Assembly (NCBI RefSeq): GCF_000372445.1 | Contig: NZ_AQUY01000004.1 | Span: 63,335-127,334, forward strand | DNA: 64,000 bases | Source of the DNA: Corynebacterium ulceribovis DSM 45146 | GTDB lineage: Bacteria; Actinomycetota; Actinomycetes; Mycobacteriales; Mycobacteriaceae | Direction: 5' to 3' | Shown here: positions 17,332-26,055 of the stretch, in pieces | Layout: the number at the start of each line of letters is the position of its first letter | Position numbering within the stretch: position 1 is the first letter of the stretch | Program-made: the position numbers and the translations under genes | The notes under the pieces: generated by a model | Databases searched by the model: none | What the model was told of the DNA's origin: nothing | What the model saw: only the letters and a program-made list of their open reading frames with translations

Positions 17332-18849
17332 TTAGTTCATAATTGGCATAGTGAACTGCGGGCCAGCGTGCGACTCATCCGGCCACTTCACCGTCACCGT
17401 CTTGGTCTTGGTGTAGAAGCGGAAGGAGTCTGGGCCGTGCTGGTTCAGGTCACCGAAACCGGAGGCCTTCCAGCCGCCGAAGGTGTGGTACGCAATCGGC
17501 ACTGGAATTGGCACGTTAATGCCGACCATGCCGACCTGAACCTGCTCGGCGAAGTCACGCGCCGCGCCACCATTGGCGGTAAAGATGGCGACACCATTGC
17601 CGTAAACATGCTCATTCGGCAGCGCGATAGCTTCCTCCGCGGTGTCCACACGGACCATGCACAGGACTGGGCCGAAAATTTCCTCGGTGTAGATGGACAT
17701 GTCGCGGGTGACGTTGTCGAAGAAGCTTGGGCCAGCGAAGAAGCCCTCTGCCAGGGAGTTGCCGTCGAACTCGGCGCTGGACATGTCCAGGTTGCGGCCG
17801 TCGTAGACCAGGTCTGCGCCATCGGCGACGCCTTCACCGACGAGGCGATTGACGCGGTCGCGGGCGTCGGCGGTGACCAGCGGCCCGAAGTCCGACTTCG
17901 GGTCCAAGCTGTGGCCAACGTTCAAGCCCGGAATCTTGCGGGCAATCGCGTCGCGGAGCTTATCGGCGGTCTCCCTACCAACCGGCACCACCACGGACAG
18001 TGCCATGCAACGCTCACCCGCGGAACCGAATGCAGCGCCCAGGATGGTGTCAGCGGTGGCCTCAATGTCAGCATCTGGCAACACAATGGCGTGGTTCTTC
18101 GCACCGCCGAAGCACTGCGCGCGCTTACCGGTGGCAGCGCAACGCTCGTAAATGTACTGCGCAATCGGGGTGGAGCCGACAAAACCGATCGCCTTGACGG
18201 TATCGGAATCCAGCAGAGCGTCGACGGACTCCTTGCCGCCATGCACCACATTGAAGACGCCCTTCGGGCCGCCGGCTTCCACAAACAGCTCTGCCAGTCG
18301 GTTCGGCACGGATGGGTCGCGCTCGGATGGCTTCAAAATGAAGCCGTTACCGGCAGCCAGCGCTGGGCCGGCCTTCCACAGTGGAATCATCGCTGGAAAG
18401 TTGAATGGGGTGATGCCTGCGACGACGCCGAGCGGCTGGCGCATGGAATAGGTGTCGACGCCGGTGCCGACACCGTTGGAGTATTCACCCTTGAGCTGGT
18501 GCGGCGCTCCGAGGGAAAACTCCAGCACGTCCACGCCGCGCTGAATGTCGCCCTTGGCGTCTGGGAAGGTTTTGCCGTGTTCCAGGGAGAGCTGTTCCGC
18601 CAGCTCATCCATGTGGTCGTGAATCAGGGCAATCCACTTCATGATGACGCGGATGCGCTTTTGTGGGTTCTGCGCCGCCCAAGCCGGCTGGGCTGCAGCG
18701 GTCGCGGCGATGACGGAGTTGACGTCGTCGGTGCTGGCCAGTGCGACTTCTGCTTGGGCCTGGCCGGTGGATGGGTTCAGGACCGGCTGGTACTGGCCGG
18801 AGGTGCCGTCGAACTGTTCGCCGTTGACGTAGTGGTGAATCTTGCGCAT
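17332..18849 (-). CDS. mmsA: Methylmalonate-semialdehyde dehydrogenase (CoA-acylating)
   Basis: This aldehyde dehydrogenase converts methylmalonate semialdehyde, NAD and CoA to propionyl-CoA and CO2, the last step of valine degradation. The 505-residue product shows the ALDH signature FGSAGERCMALSVVVPVG with the catalytic Cys, and the MMSDH-type N-terminus (HYVNGEQFDGTSGQYQPVLNPSTG). MRKIHHYV at 18849 is the start because AAGGAG lies seven bases upstream; a longer in-frame extension lacks this. A CRP/GlxR-like operator lies 43 bases upstream. The enzyme acts with mmsB in one operon. Confidence 0.94.
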   Translation of the reverse strand: MRKIHHYVNGEQFDGTSGQYQPVLNPSTGQAQAEVALASTDDVNSVIAATAAAQPAWAAQNPQKRIRVIMKWIALIHDHMDELAEQLSLEHGKTFPDAKGDIQRGVDVLEFSLGAPHQLKGEYSNGVGTGVDTYSMRQPLGVVAGITPFNFPAMIPLWKAGPALAAGNGFILKPSERDPSVPNRLAELFVEAGGPKGVFNVVHGGKESVDALLDSDTVKAIGFVGSTPIAQYIYERCAATGKRAQCFGGAKNHAIVLPDADIEATADTILGAAFGSAGERCMALSVVVPVGRETADKLRDAIARKIPGLNVGHSLDPKSDFGPLVTADARDRVNRLVGEGVADGADLVYDGRNLDMSSAEFDGNSLAEGFFAGPSFFDNVTRDMSIYTEEIFGPVLCMVRVDTAEEAIALPNEHVYGNGVAIFTANGGAARDFAEQVQVGMVGINVPIPVPIAYHTFGGWKASGFGDLNQHGPDSFRFYTKTKTVTVKWPDESHAGPQFTMPIMN

Positions 18850-18891
18850 GGGAAACTCCTTGGCAAAGGGTGGGGCAAAACTTTGGTTTAA

Positions 18892-18907
18892 TGTGATGGG
18901 AATCACG
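18892..18907. promoter_or_regulatory. GlxR/CRP-type operator upstream of mmsA
   Basis: TGTGATGGGAATCACG matches the TGTGA-N6-TCACA operator of CRP-family regulators (GlxR in Corynebacterium) in nine of the ten key positions. It lies 43 bp upstream of the mmsA start, in the spacer shared with the divergent acyltransferase gene. That it binds GlxR, and whether it activates or represses, is inferred. Confidence 0.6.
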
Positions 18908-19121
18908 CTAACAGGCGAATGTGCTGCTCCGGGCCAGTAAAGTCAGAGCAAATGCGGTTCACCCCTAGCTGGCATCCCCGGCAGCGCCAACACGCTGTGT
19001 ATTTGCCAGGAAAACTGTTTCGCCATTGGGGTGCATAGCGTTCACCTGCGTAAATGCTGCTAGTTTGCAAGGAATCGACCCGCCGGCCGCCCGCCAGGCC
19101 AGTGGAGCCTTTGGAGGAACC

Positions 19122-21530
19122 ATGACCGACCACCACAGCTGGGAAGCCGATGTCATCTTGAACGACGGCGGCATCGCCACCCTCCGGCCCGTCACCGACG
19201 CCGACCGTGACGCCTTGCATGCCTTCTACGCCCGCGTTTCCGACCGGTCGAAGTACTTGCGCTTCTTTGGCACGCACCCTGAGCTCACCGATGAAGACCT
19301 GCAGCATTGGCTGGACACTGATGGCCGCGACAATGCCACCCTTGTGGTTGTCGAACGCAATGACATTGTTGGTGTCGCCACCTTCAAACTGCTGCCGCAC
19401 CTAGCGCCCGCCCGCGTCGCTGACGTCGCCTTCCTCGTCCAAGATTCCCACCAGGGCCGCGGTGTCGGCAACATCATGTTGGAGCACCTGACCGAAATCG
19501 GCCGCGAATGCGACATTGATCGCTTTGTTGCGGAGATGCTGCCGAATAACCGCCAGATGGTGCAGACCTTCGTCCGTGCTGGGTACAGCGCCAAACCAGA
19601 GCTTGCTGACGGATTCATCAGCGTCGATTTCACTATTGCCGCAAGCCGCACCTCCCGCGAAGTGATGGAGCGCCGCGAACAACGTGCCGAAGCGAACTCG
19701 CTGCGCCGGCTGATTCGGCCGCACTCGGTGGCCGTCGTCGGACCCATTGACGGTGTCCGGCCGATTGTGCCGTCGCTGGCAACGAGCGACTTCGCCGGGG
19801 ACATCCGGATCGTCACCGCGAAAGATGACGGGCAAGCCATCGCCGAGGTCATTGACCAGATCGGCGCTGATATTGATGTCGTCATCATCCCGCAGACCGC
19901 GAATCTCAGTGAGAGCTTGGATGCAGTTTTGGCTGCTTCGGCCCGTCGACAAGCATTTGGTGTGGTGGTCCTTGCCAACAACCTCAGCCCAACCATCAGC
20001 CGCAACCACGCACGGCAACTGGTCGACACCGCGCGGGACCACGGGTTACGGGCGTTGGGTCCGGCCGCGCTTGGCCTGATTAATACTGACCCGGAAGTGC
20101 GGCTGAACGCAGCGCCGGCGCCGATGCCACGGCAAGGCAGTGTTGGGCTGTTCACGCAGTCTGCGGGTGTGGCGATGGTGATGCTGACCCACGCGATGCA
20201 GCATGGGCTGGGGCTTAGCTCCTTTATCGCGGCCGGTGGGTTCGCGGATGTGACCGGCAATGACGTTATTCAGTACTGGAGCACCGATGAGCAGACCGAT
20301 ATTTGCCTGCTGTCGCTAGACACGATTGGTAACCCGCGGAAGTTTTTCCGGGTGTTGCGCCGCTTGGCGCTGGTCAAGCATGTGATTGTGTTCTTGCCGT
20401 CGCGGGCGTTGGCGTCGGCACGTTATACCGATGCGGCTGGTGCGCAGCTGGTCTCGGCGGCCCCGCAGGCGTTGGACGCGGTGATTGAGGGTACTGGTGC
20501 GATGGTGGTGTCGCGGCGCGAAACCATGTTTCATGTGGCGCGGTTGTTGGCGCGGCAGCCGGTGCCGCAGGGCCCGCGGGTGGCGGTGCTGTCGAATTCG
20601 ACTGGTTTGGCGGCGCAGATGGAGCAGTCGGCGTTGCGCTTTGGTTTGCAGCCAACACCGATGCTGATTACGGGTTCGCCGGTGGAGGGGATTGCGGGGG
20701 CGGTGCAGTCGGCACGGGCCGCTGATGTCGATGCTGTGCTGGTCACGGTGGTGGAGGCTGGGGAGCCGATGCTCGCCGAGGCGGTGACGGTGCTCACCGA
20801 ATTGGCCGCCGACGGCGACATTCCATTGGCCGCGTCTTTGGTGGGGTTTGCCGCGCCGGACCCCGTCGATAGTGCCCCGGAGCAGCAGGGACAGTTGGCG
20901 TTGTTCGCGAACTATGCCGACGCGCTGGAAGCTTTCGCCAAAATTGTGGCCACGGAACGCACCCGCGCAGCGATCCGCACTCAACCCGATGATGACACCG
21001 CCCCGTCCGGTGCGACCGATGCGCTCGCGGTGGTGGAGCAGATTCTGGCGACTGACCCGGCGGGCCGCTGGGCCACCGATGCGGAAACAAACGCCATTCT
21101 GGGTGCCTATGGCATTGAAGTGTCGCCGTCGGCGGAGGTTTCGGGCACATCGCTGACCATTGGCAGCACCGAAGACCCAACGATGGGGCCAATGGTGTCC
21201 GTTGGTATTTCTGGGGTGCCGTCGCAGGTGCTGGGCGATGTGTCCTATGCGGTGCCGCCGCTGCGCCGCAATGATGTGCGCCGAATGTTGGAGCAGCTTC
21301 GGTCCGCGACGATTCTGCAGGGCTACCGCGGCATGCCCGCCGCCCGGATGGAGACCATTGAAGATGTGTTGCTTCGCCTGGCTTGCCTCGCGGATGATAT
21401 CCCGTCGGTGGTGGAGGTGGAGCTGCACCCCGTCATTGCATCAGCGCAGGCCACGCACATTTTCGGTGCCCGCCTGCGCGTTGCGCCGCTGAACCCGCAC
21501 CGTGATCCGCGTGCCCGACGTATTACCTGA
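19122..21530 (+). CDS. Pat-like protein lysine acyltransferase (GNAT plus acyl-CoA synthetase-like domains)
   Basis: The 802-residue product has a GNAT domain at about 10-190, with the acyl-CoA-binding VQDSHQGRGVGNIMLEHL. After it come a CoA-binding Rossmann domain (SLRRLIRPHSVAVVGPIDG) and succinyl-CoA-ligase-like domains typical of ADP-forming acyl-CoA synthetases. This is the actinobacterial Pat order, GNAT first, opposite to the Salmonella enzyme. Such proteins acylate an active-site lysine of acyl-CoA synthetases. MTDHHSW at 19122 is the start because GGAGG lies five bases upstream. The deacetylase-like acuC gene follows after ten bases. Confidence 0.85.
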   Translation: MTDHHSWEADVILNDGGIATLRPVTDADRDALHAFYARVSDRSKYLRFFGTHPELTDEDLQHWLDTDGRDNATLVVVERNDIVGVATFKLLPHLAPARVADVAFLVQDSHQGRGVGNIMLEHLTEIGRECDIDRFVAEMLPNNRQMVQTFVRAGYSAKPELADGFISVDFTIAASRTSREVMERREQRAEANSLRRLIRPHSVAVVGPIDGVRPIVPSLATSDFAGDIRIVTAKDDGQAIAEVIDQIGADIDVVIIPQTANLSESLDAVLAASARRQAFGVVVLANNLSPTISRNHARQLVDTARDHGLRALGPAALGLINTDPEVRLNAAPAPMPRQGSVGLFTQSAGVAMVMLTHAMQHGLGLSSFIAAGGFADVTGNDVIQYWSTDEQTDICLLSLDTIGNPRKFFRVLRRLALVKHVIVFLPSRALASARYTDAAGAQLVSAAPQALDAVIEGTGAMVVSRRETMFHVARLLARQPVPQGPRVAVLSNSTGLAAQMEQSALRFGLQPTPMLITGSPVEGIAGAVQSARAADVDAVLVTVVEAGEPMLAEAVTVLTELAADGDIPLAASLVGFAAPDPVDSAPEQQGQLALFANYADALEAFAKIVATERTRAAIRTQPDDDTAPSGATDALAVVEQILATDPAGRWATDAETNAILGAYGIEVSPSAEVSGTSLTIGSTEDPTMGPMVSVGISGVPSQVLGDVSYAVPPLRRNDVRRMLEQLRSATILQGYRGMPAARMETIEDVLLRLACLADDIPSVVEVELHPVIASAQATHIFGARLRVAPLNPHRDPRARRIT

Positions 21531-21540
21531 CGGTGACCCC

Positions 21541-22692
21541 ATGACCAACCTTCCCACCACAAAACCGTTGCTTATTGACGGAACGGATATCTTTTCTTAC
21601 GACCTCGGCAACACGCATCCGATGGGCAGCGATCGGATTCAGCTGGCGCTGTCGCTGGCCCGCTACTTCGGGGTGCTGGACTATTTCGATGAGGAGCGCC
21701 CGCCAGGTCTTGCGCCGGGCCTGCTGGAACTGGTGCACACCCCGGAGTACATCGAGGCTGTGCTGCGCAATGAAGCCGATGAGCGGTTCGGTTTGGGCAC
21801 TGAAGACAATCCGATCATTCCGGGGCTGCCGGTCGGGGCCAGTGCGATTGTTTCCGGCACGGTCGCCGCAGCGCAGGCGGTGTGGTCGGGGCGGACACAC
21901 CGTGCGGTGCATTTAGCCGGCGGTTTGCATCATGCTTTTGCCGATTCCATGTCTGGATTTTGCATGTATAACGACGCGGCGGTGGCGCTGCAGTGGCTGT
22001 TGGATGTTGGTGGTGCGCAGCGGTTGGTGTACATCGATTTCGATGCCCATCACGGTGATGGGGTGGAGCGGATTTTCTGGGATGACCCGCGGGTGCTGAC
22101 CATTTCCGTGCATGAATCGGGGCTCTATCTGTTCCCGGGCACCGGTTTCGCGCACGATATCGGCGGCCCGCTGGCGGCCGGTACTGCGGTGAATCTGGCA
22201 TTGCCGAAGGATGCCGATGACCATGTGTGGCTCCATACAATCCACGCGACGATTCCGCCGTTGCTGCAGAAATTCAAGCCACAATTGATTCTGAGTCAGC
22301 ATGGTGCGGATCCACATCGGGCCGATCCGTTGGCGGACTTGCAGGTCAGTGTGGATGCGATGGCGGTGGCGTACCGGTCGCTGCGGAAGTGGACGCAGCA
22401 GTACGCCGAGGGCCGGTGGGTGGCGATTGGTGGCGGCGGCTACAACCGCGATTCGGTCGCCCGAACCTGGACGTACTTGTTGGCGACGGTGGCCGATATG
22501 GAGTTGGCGGCGTCGGCACGACTGCCCCGGGACTGGGGTGAGGCAACGTCCTTGACGCTTGGTGACGAGAACGTGGACCGTTCCATCCTGAATTTTGATC
22601 CGAAGCGGGTGCTGGCGGAGCGGCCACACCCGGCATTGTCGAAAACAAGTCAGGCAGTGTTCCCGTATTGGGGGCTATCGCCTTACGCTTAG
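21541..22692 (+). CDS. acuC: AcuC-type deacetylase (histone deacetylase superfamily)
   Basis: This zinc-dependent protein deacetylase resembles AcuC, which removes acetyl groups from acetyl-CoA synthetase in Bacillus. The 383-residue product has the histone deacetylase motifs: GGLHHAFADSMSGFCMYND with the catalytic His pair, YIDFDAHHGDGVERIF with zinc-ligand Asp and His, SVHESGLYLFPGTG, and SQHGADPHRADPL with the third zinc ligand. It begins ten bases after the acyltransferase gene, so writer and eraser are likely one operon. GCTTATTGACG occurs at 21570-21580, encoding LLIDG near the N-terminus. Confidence 0.9.
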   Translation: MTNLPTTKPLLIDGTDIFSYDLGNTHPMGSDRIQLALSLARYFGVLDYFDEERPPGLAPGLLELVHTPEYIEAVLRNEADERFGLGTEDNPIIPGLPVGASAIVSGTVAAAQAVWSGRTHRAVHLAGGLHHAFADSMSGFCMYNDAAVALQWLLDVGGAQRLVYIDFDAHHGDGVERIFWDDPRVLTISVHESGLYLFPGTGFAHDIGGPLAAGTAVNLALPKDADDHVWLHTIHATIPPLLQKFKPQLILSQHGADPHRADPLADLQVSVDAMAVAYRSLRKWTQQYAEGRWVAIGGGGYNRDSVARTWTYLLATVADMELAASARLPRDWGEATSLTLGDENVDRSILNFDPKRVLAERPHPALSKTSQAVFPYWGLSPYA

Positions 22693-22696
22693 GGCC

Positions 22697-23266
22697 ATGG
22701 ACCCCAACGATTTCACGCCGCGGCAGCAGGAACTGTTCCATCACTTGCTCCGTGACGTCCTCGCGCAGGGATTTTCTGGTTTCACCATTGACCGTGCGGT
22801 CCGCGACTACCACTGCTCAAAGTCGACGATTTATGCACTGGGTAGAAACCGCGATGAGATTCTCCGTCAGCTGCTGATTAGCTTCTTCCGGGACGTCACG
22901 CGCCAGGTGACCGCAGCTACTGAGCAGGACGGGTCGTGCGCGCAGCAGTTGGATAGCTACTTCACGGCCATGGCGCGCGCTTTGGAACCGGCTAGCGCCG
23001 CGTTCATGCGGGATATGGCGCGGGAGCAGGTTGCGCAAGAGGTGTATTCCGTCAATACGCAGGCGGCGGTGGCGCAGGTCGACCGGTTGCTCACCCGAGG
23101 AGTGGCAGAAGGAGAGTTCACGCTCGATTCGGTGGAGTTTACTTCGCAGTTGATTCAGCGCAGCCTCACCGATATTCAGCAGGGCTTTTATCATGATGTG
23201 CTGCCTACGGGCGCGGCGTACGCGGCATTTGGTCGGCTGGTGCTTGGTGGGTTAGCGCAACGGTAG
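22697..23266 (+). CDS. TetR-family transcriptional regulator
   Basis: The 189-residue product has a TetR-like N-terminal helix-turn-helix: RQQELFHHLLRDVLAQGFSGFTIDRAVRDYHCSKSTIYALGRNRDEILRQLL, followed by an all-helical ligand domain. The ATG at 22697 is four bases beyond the acuC stop, and TACGCT seven bases upstream could be a -10 box for leaderless expression as well as read-through. Palindromes in the 228-bp spacer before the acyl-CoA synthetase gene are likely operators, so it may control that gene; this is inferred from position. Confidence 0.85.
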   Translation: MDPNDFTPRQQELFHHLLRDVLAQGFSGFTIDRAVRDYHCSKSTIYALGRNRDEILRQLLISFFRDVTRQVTAATEQDGSCAQQLDSYFTAMARALEPASAAFMRDMAREQVAQEVYSVNTQAAVAQVDRLLTRGVAEGEFTLDSVEFTSQLIQRSLTDIQQGFYHDVLPTGAAYAAFGRLVLGGLAQR

Positions 23267-23494
23267 TAAGCCGTACACCCCAGTGTTGCACCCCTTTGCA
23301 GAATAAACATTTGTCGACAAACACATTCGGTTTCAGTACGTTTGACCATGTAAACGTACAGATCGGTTGGCTATTTTTGGCAAATGTGAACGTCAACAAG
23401 CATTGCAAAGGGTAAAAACCCTAGTCGGCGGTGATTTTGCCTCGCTACGATGAGCTGAGACTTAGGTCACAATTCATTTGAGTGAGGACGCACA
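23267..23494. promoter_or_regulatory. Palindrome-rich control region of the acyl-CoA synthetase gene
   Basis: Three symmetric elements are visible. TTTGTCGACAAA at 23310-23321 is a perfect 12-bp palindrome. GTACGTTT, an eight-base spacer and AAACGTAC form a perfect inverted repeat at 23336-23359, well suited to a TetR dimer. CCCTTTGCA (23292-23300) and TGCAAAGGG (23404-23412) are distant inverted copies. The repeated 11-mer is at 23391-23401 on the minus strand. TACGAT at 23446-23451 could be the -10 box for the downstream gene. Confidence 0.55.
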
Positions 23495-25234
23495 ATGACA
23501 ATGGTTACCTCGACCACCGAACAGTTCCGCCAAGCCCGCGACCTGCTGGTTCGCCACCGGAACGACTATGACGCTGCCCGCGAACACTTCGAATGGCCGC
23601 GGTTTAGCCACTTCAACTTCGCGCTCGACTGGTTCGACCAGCTCGCCGCCGACCCAGAAACCGCGAATAGGGAAGCGCTGGTCATCACCGAAATTGATGG
23701 CAGCTCCACCCGCCGCACCTTTGCGGAACTGTCGACGCGCTCAGACCAGCTGGCTAACTGGCTGCTTGGCATCGGCGCGCAGCGCGGCGACCGCGTCATG
23801 CTCATGCTGAACAACCAGGTAGAGCTGTGGGAATCCATGCTCGCCGCCATTAAAGCCGGCCTAGTGCTTAACCCAGCCACTGCCATGCTCGGCGCTGCTG
23901 ACCTGCAGGACCGCGTGGAGCGCGCGGAAGTGAAATGGGTGATTGCCAACCCGGAAGACGCCGCGAAGTTCGACGACGTGGAGGCAAACATCACCGTCAT
24001 TCAGGTCGGTGACGAAGCACCAGCGCAGCAGGCACACCGCACACTGGCCTACAGCGACTCGCACAGCGCCCCAAGCGAATTCACCCCAACGCAACCAACT
24101 GCCGCGGATGAAACGCTAATGCTCTACTTCACCTCCGGCACGACTTCTCGTGCCAAGCTCGTCGAGCACACGCACACCTCCTACCCGGTTGGTCACCTGA
24201 CCACCATGTACTGGATTGGGCTGGAACCCGGCGATGTGCACCTGAATGTGGCCGCGCCGGGCTGGGCGAAGCACGCCTGGTCGAACTTCTTCGCACCATG
24301 GATCGCCGGGGCGACAATATTCCTGTACAACTACAACCGCTTCGATGCCGCCGCGCTGATGGCGAAGATGGATGAGGAAGGCGTTAGCAGTTTCTGTGCT
24401 CCGCCGACGGTGTGGCGCATGCTGGTGCAAGCCGACCTGACGCACCTGAAGAACCCGCCGAAGAAGCTGGTGGCGGCGGGTGAGCCACTGAACCCAGAGC
24501 TGATTAATACTGTCAAGCGGGCGTGGGGCACTGACATTCGTGATGGTTTCGGGCAGACCGAATCCACGCTGCAGATTGCGAACACTCCGGGTCAAGCCGT
24601 GAAACCGGGTTCGATGGGCAAGCCGCTGCCAGGCATGGATGTGGTGCTGATTGACCCCGCGACCGGTGAAATTGGTGATACCGGCGAGATTTGTCTGCGC
24701 ACTGACCCGCGGCCTGTTGGCCTGACCCCGGGCTACTACGCCGACCCGGATAAGAACGCGGACGTGTTCGTCGACGGGTACTACCACACCGGTGACATCG
24801 CCGAACGTGACGAAAACGGCTACATTTCCTACATTGGCCGCGCCGATGACGTGTTCAAAGCGTCGGACTACCGCTTGTCGCCATTCGAGCTGGAGTCGGT
24901 GGTCATTGAGCACCCTGCGGTTGCGGAAGTGGCAGTTGTGCCGTCGCCGGACCCGATTCGCCTGGCAGTGCCGAAGGCCTATGTGGCGTTGGCGCCGGGA
25001 CAGGAGCCGACCGCGGAGACCGCAGAGTCGATTCTGAAGTACTGCTTCGATAACCTCGCGCCGTACAAGCGGATTCGCCGCCTGGAGTTCTACGAACTGC
25101 CGAAGACGGTGTCTGGCAAGATTCGCCGCGTTGACCTGCGCAAGCGCGAAGTGGAAATCCACGCGGGCGATGGTGGCGAGACAAAAGCCGCTACCGAGTA
25201 CGCAGATTCGGATTTCCCGAACCTACGCGGGTAG
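23495..25234 (+). CDS. Medium-chain (ACSM-like) acyl-CoA synthetase, AMP-forming
   Basis: This enzyme activates a carboxylic acid to its acyl-CoA through an acyl-AMP intermediate. The 579-residue product has the ANL motifs: YFTSGTTSRAKLVEH (a P-loop variant of SGTTGxPK), GWAKHAWSNFFAPWIAGA as in ACSM-type enzymes, DGFGQTESTL, YYHTGDIAERDENGYISYIGRADDV and the C-terminal PKTVSGKIRR. The Lys in that last motif is the residue acetylated by Pat/AcuA enzymes in related synthetases. The ATG follows GTGAGGAC. The substrate is unknown; medium-chain or branched acids are likely. Pat, acuC and a TetR gene lie directly upstream. Confidence 0.88.
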   Translation: MTMVTSTTEQFRQARDLLVRHRNDYDAAREHFEWPRFSHFNFALDWFDQLAADPETANREALVITEIDGSSTRRTFAELSTRSDQLANWLLGIGAQRGDRVMLMLNNQVELWESMLAAIKAGLVLNPATAMLGAADLQDRVERAEVKWVIANPEDAAKFDDVEANITVIQVGDEAPAQQAHRTLAYSDSHSAPSEFTPTQPTAADETLMLYFTSGTTSRAKLVEHTHTSYPVGHLTTMYWIGLEPGDVHLNVAAPGWAKHAWSNFFAPWIAGATIFLYNYNRFDAAALMAKMDEEGVSSFCAPPTVWRMLVQADLTHLKNPPKKLVAAGEPLNPELINTVKRAWGTDIRDGFGQTESTLQIANTPGQAVKPGSMGKPLPGMDVVLIDPATGEIGDTGEICLRTDPRPVGLTPGYYADPDKNADVFVDGYYHTGDIAERDENGYISYIGRADDVFKASDYRLSPFELESVVIEHPAVAEVAVVPSPDPIRLAVPKAYVALAPGQEPTAETAESILKYCFDNLAPYKRIRRLEFYELPKTVSGKIRRVDLRKREVEIHAGDGGETKAATEYADSDFPNLRG

Positions 25235-25243
25235 CGGCACCGG

Positions 25244-26029
25244 CTAGGAGTTAGTGAAGTTGGCGGCACGCTTTTCAGTGAATGCCGCCATTCCTTCTTT
25301 CTGGTCATTCGACGAGAACAGCGCGTGGAAAGTGCGGCGCTCAAACAGCAGCCCCTGCGCCAGTGTCATCTCTTCGGCTTGGTTGACCTGCTCCTTGATG
25401 GCCATCGTCGCCACCAGCGACTTCGACGCAATCTCAGCGGCGGTCTTCAGCGCCTCATCGAGCAGCTCTTCTGGCGCCACCACCCGTGCCACCAGTCCCG
25501 CGGTTTCAGCTTCCGCGGCGCCCATCATCCGGCCAGTCAGGCACATTTCCATCGCCTTCGACTTACCAATCGCGCGAATCAGTCGCTGCGAGCCACCCAT
25601 ACCCGGGCTCACCCCGAGGTTCACTTCCGGCTGGCCAAACTTTGCCTTCTCACCTGCGATAATGAAGTCCGCCATCATGGCCACTTCACAGCCGCCACCG
25701 AGCGCGTAGCCATTGACCGCCGCGATAATCGGGGTGCGGGTCGCGGTCAGCACATTCCAGCCCGCGAACCAGTCCGCTTGGAACATTTCGGTGCCGGTCA
25801 TTTCGGCCATTTCTTTAATGTCCGCGCCCGCCGCGAAAGCCTTCTCCGAGCCGGTGATAACGATGCAGCCGATGTCAGCGTTCTGGTCGAATTCGGTTGC
25901 GGCGCGCCCGATTTCCTCCATGGTGGCCTTGTTCAGGGCGTTCAGTGCTTTTGGTCGGTTGATGGTGATGAGCCCGACATTGTCGCGGGTTTCTACCAGA
26001 ATGTTTTCGTAGCTAGTGGTGTCAGTCAT
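25244..26029 (-). CDS. Enoyl-CoA hydratase
   Basis: This crotonase-fold enzyme adds water to 2-enoyl-CoA in beta-oxidation or branched-chain amino acid breakdown. The 261-residue product shows the crotonase motifs [32 protein letters not shown] and the second catalytic Glu region [16 protein letters not shown]. Translation is taken from MTDTTSYEN (26029), where GGAGG lies five bases upstream, rather than the ATG at 26056. It follows the 3-hydroxyisobutyryl-CoA hydrolase gene by 26 bases, which points to valine catabolism. It converges on the acyl-CoA synthetase gene. Confidence 0.9.
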   Translation of the reverse strand: MTDTTSYENILVETRDNVGLITINRPKALNALNKATMEEIGRAATEFDQNADIGCIVITGSEKAFAAGADIKEMAEMTGTEMFQADWFAGWNVLTATRTPIIAAVNGYALGGGCEVAMMADFIIAGEKAKFGQPEVNLGVSPGMGGSQRLIRAIGKSKAMEMCLTGRMMGAAEAETAGLVARVVAPEELLDEALKTAAEIASKSLVATMAIKEQVNQAEEMTLAQGLLFERRTFHALFSSNDQKEGMAAFTEKRAANFTNS

Positions 26030-26055
26030 GTTTCCTCCGGTGTTGTTTGTTGCCA

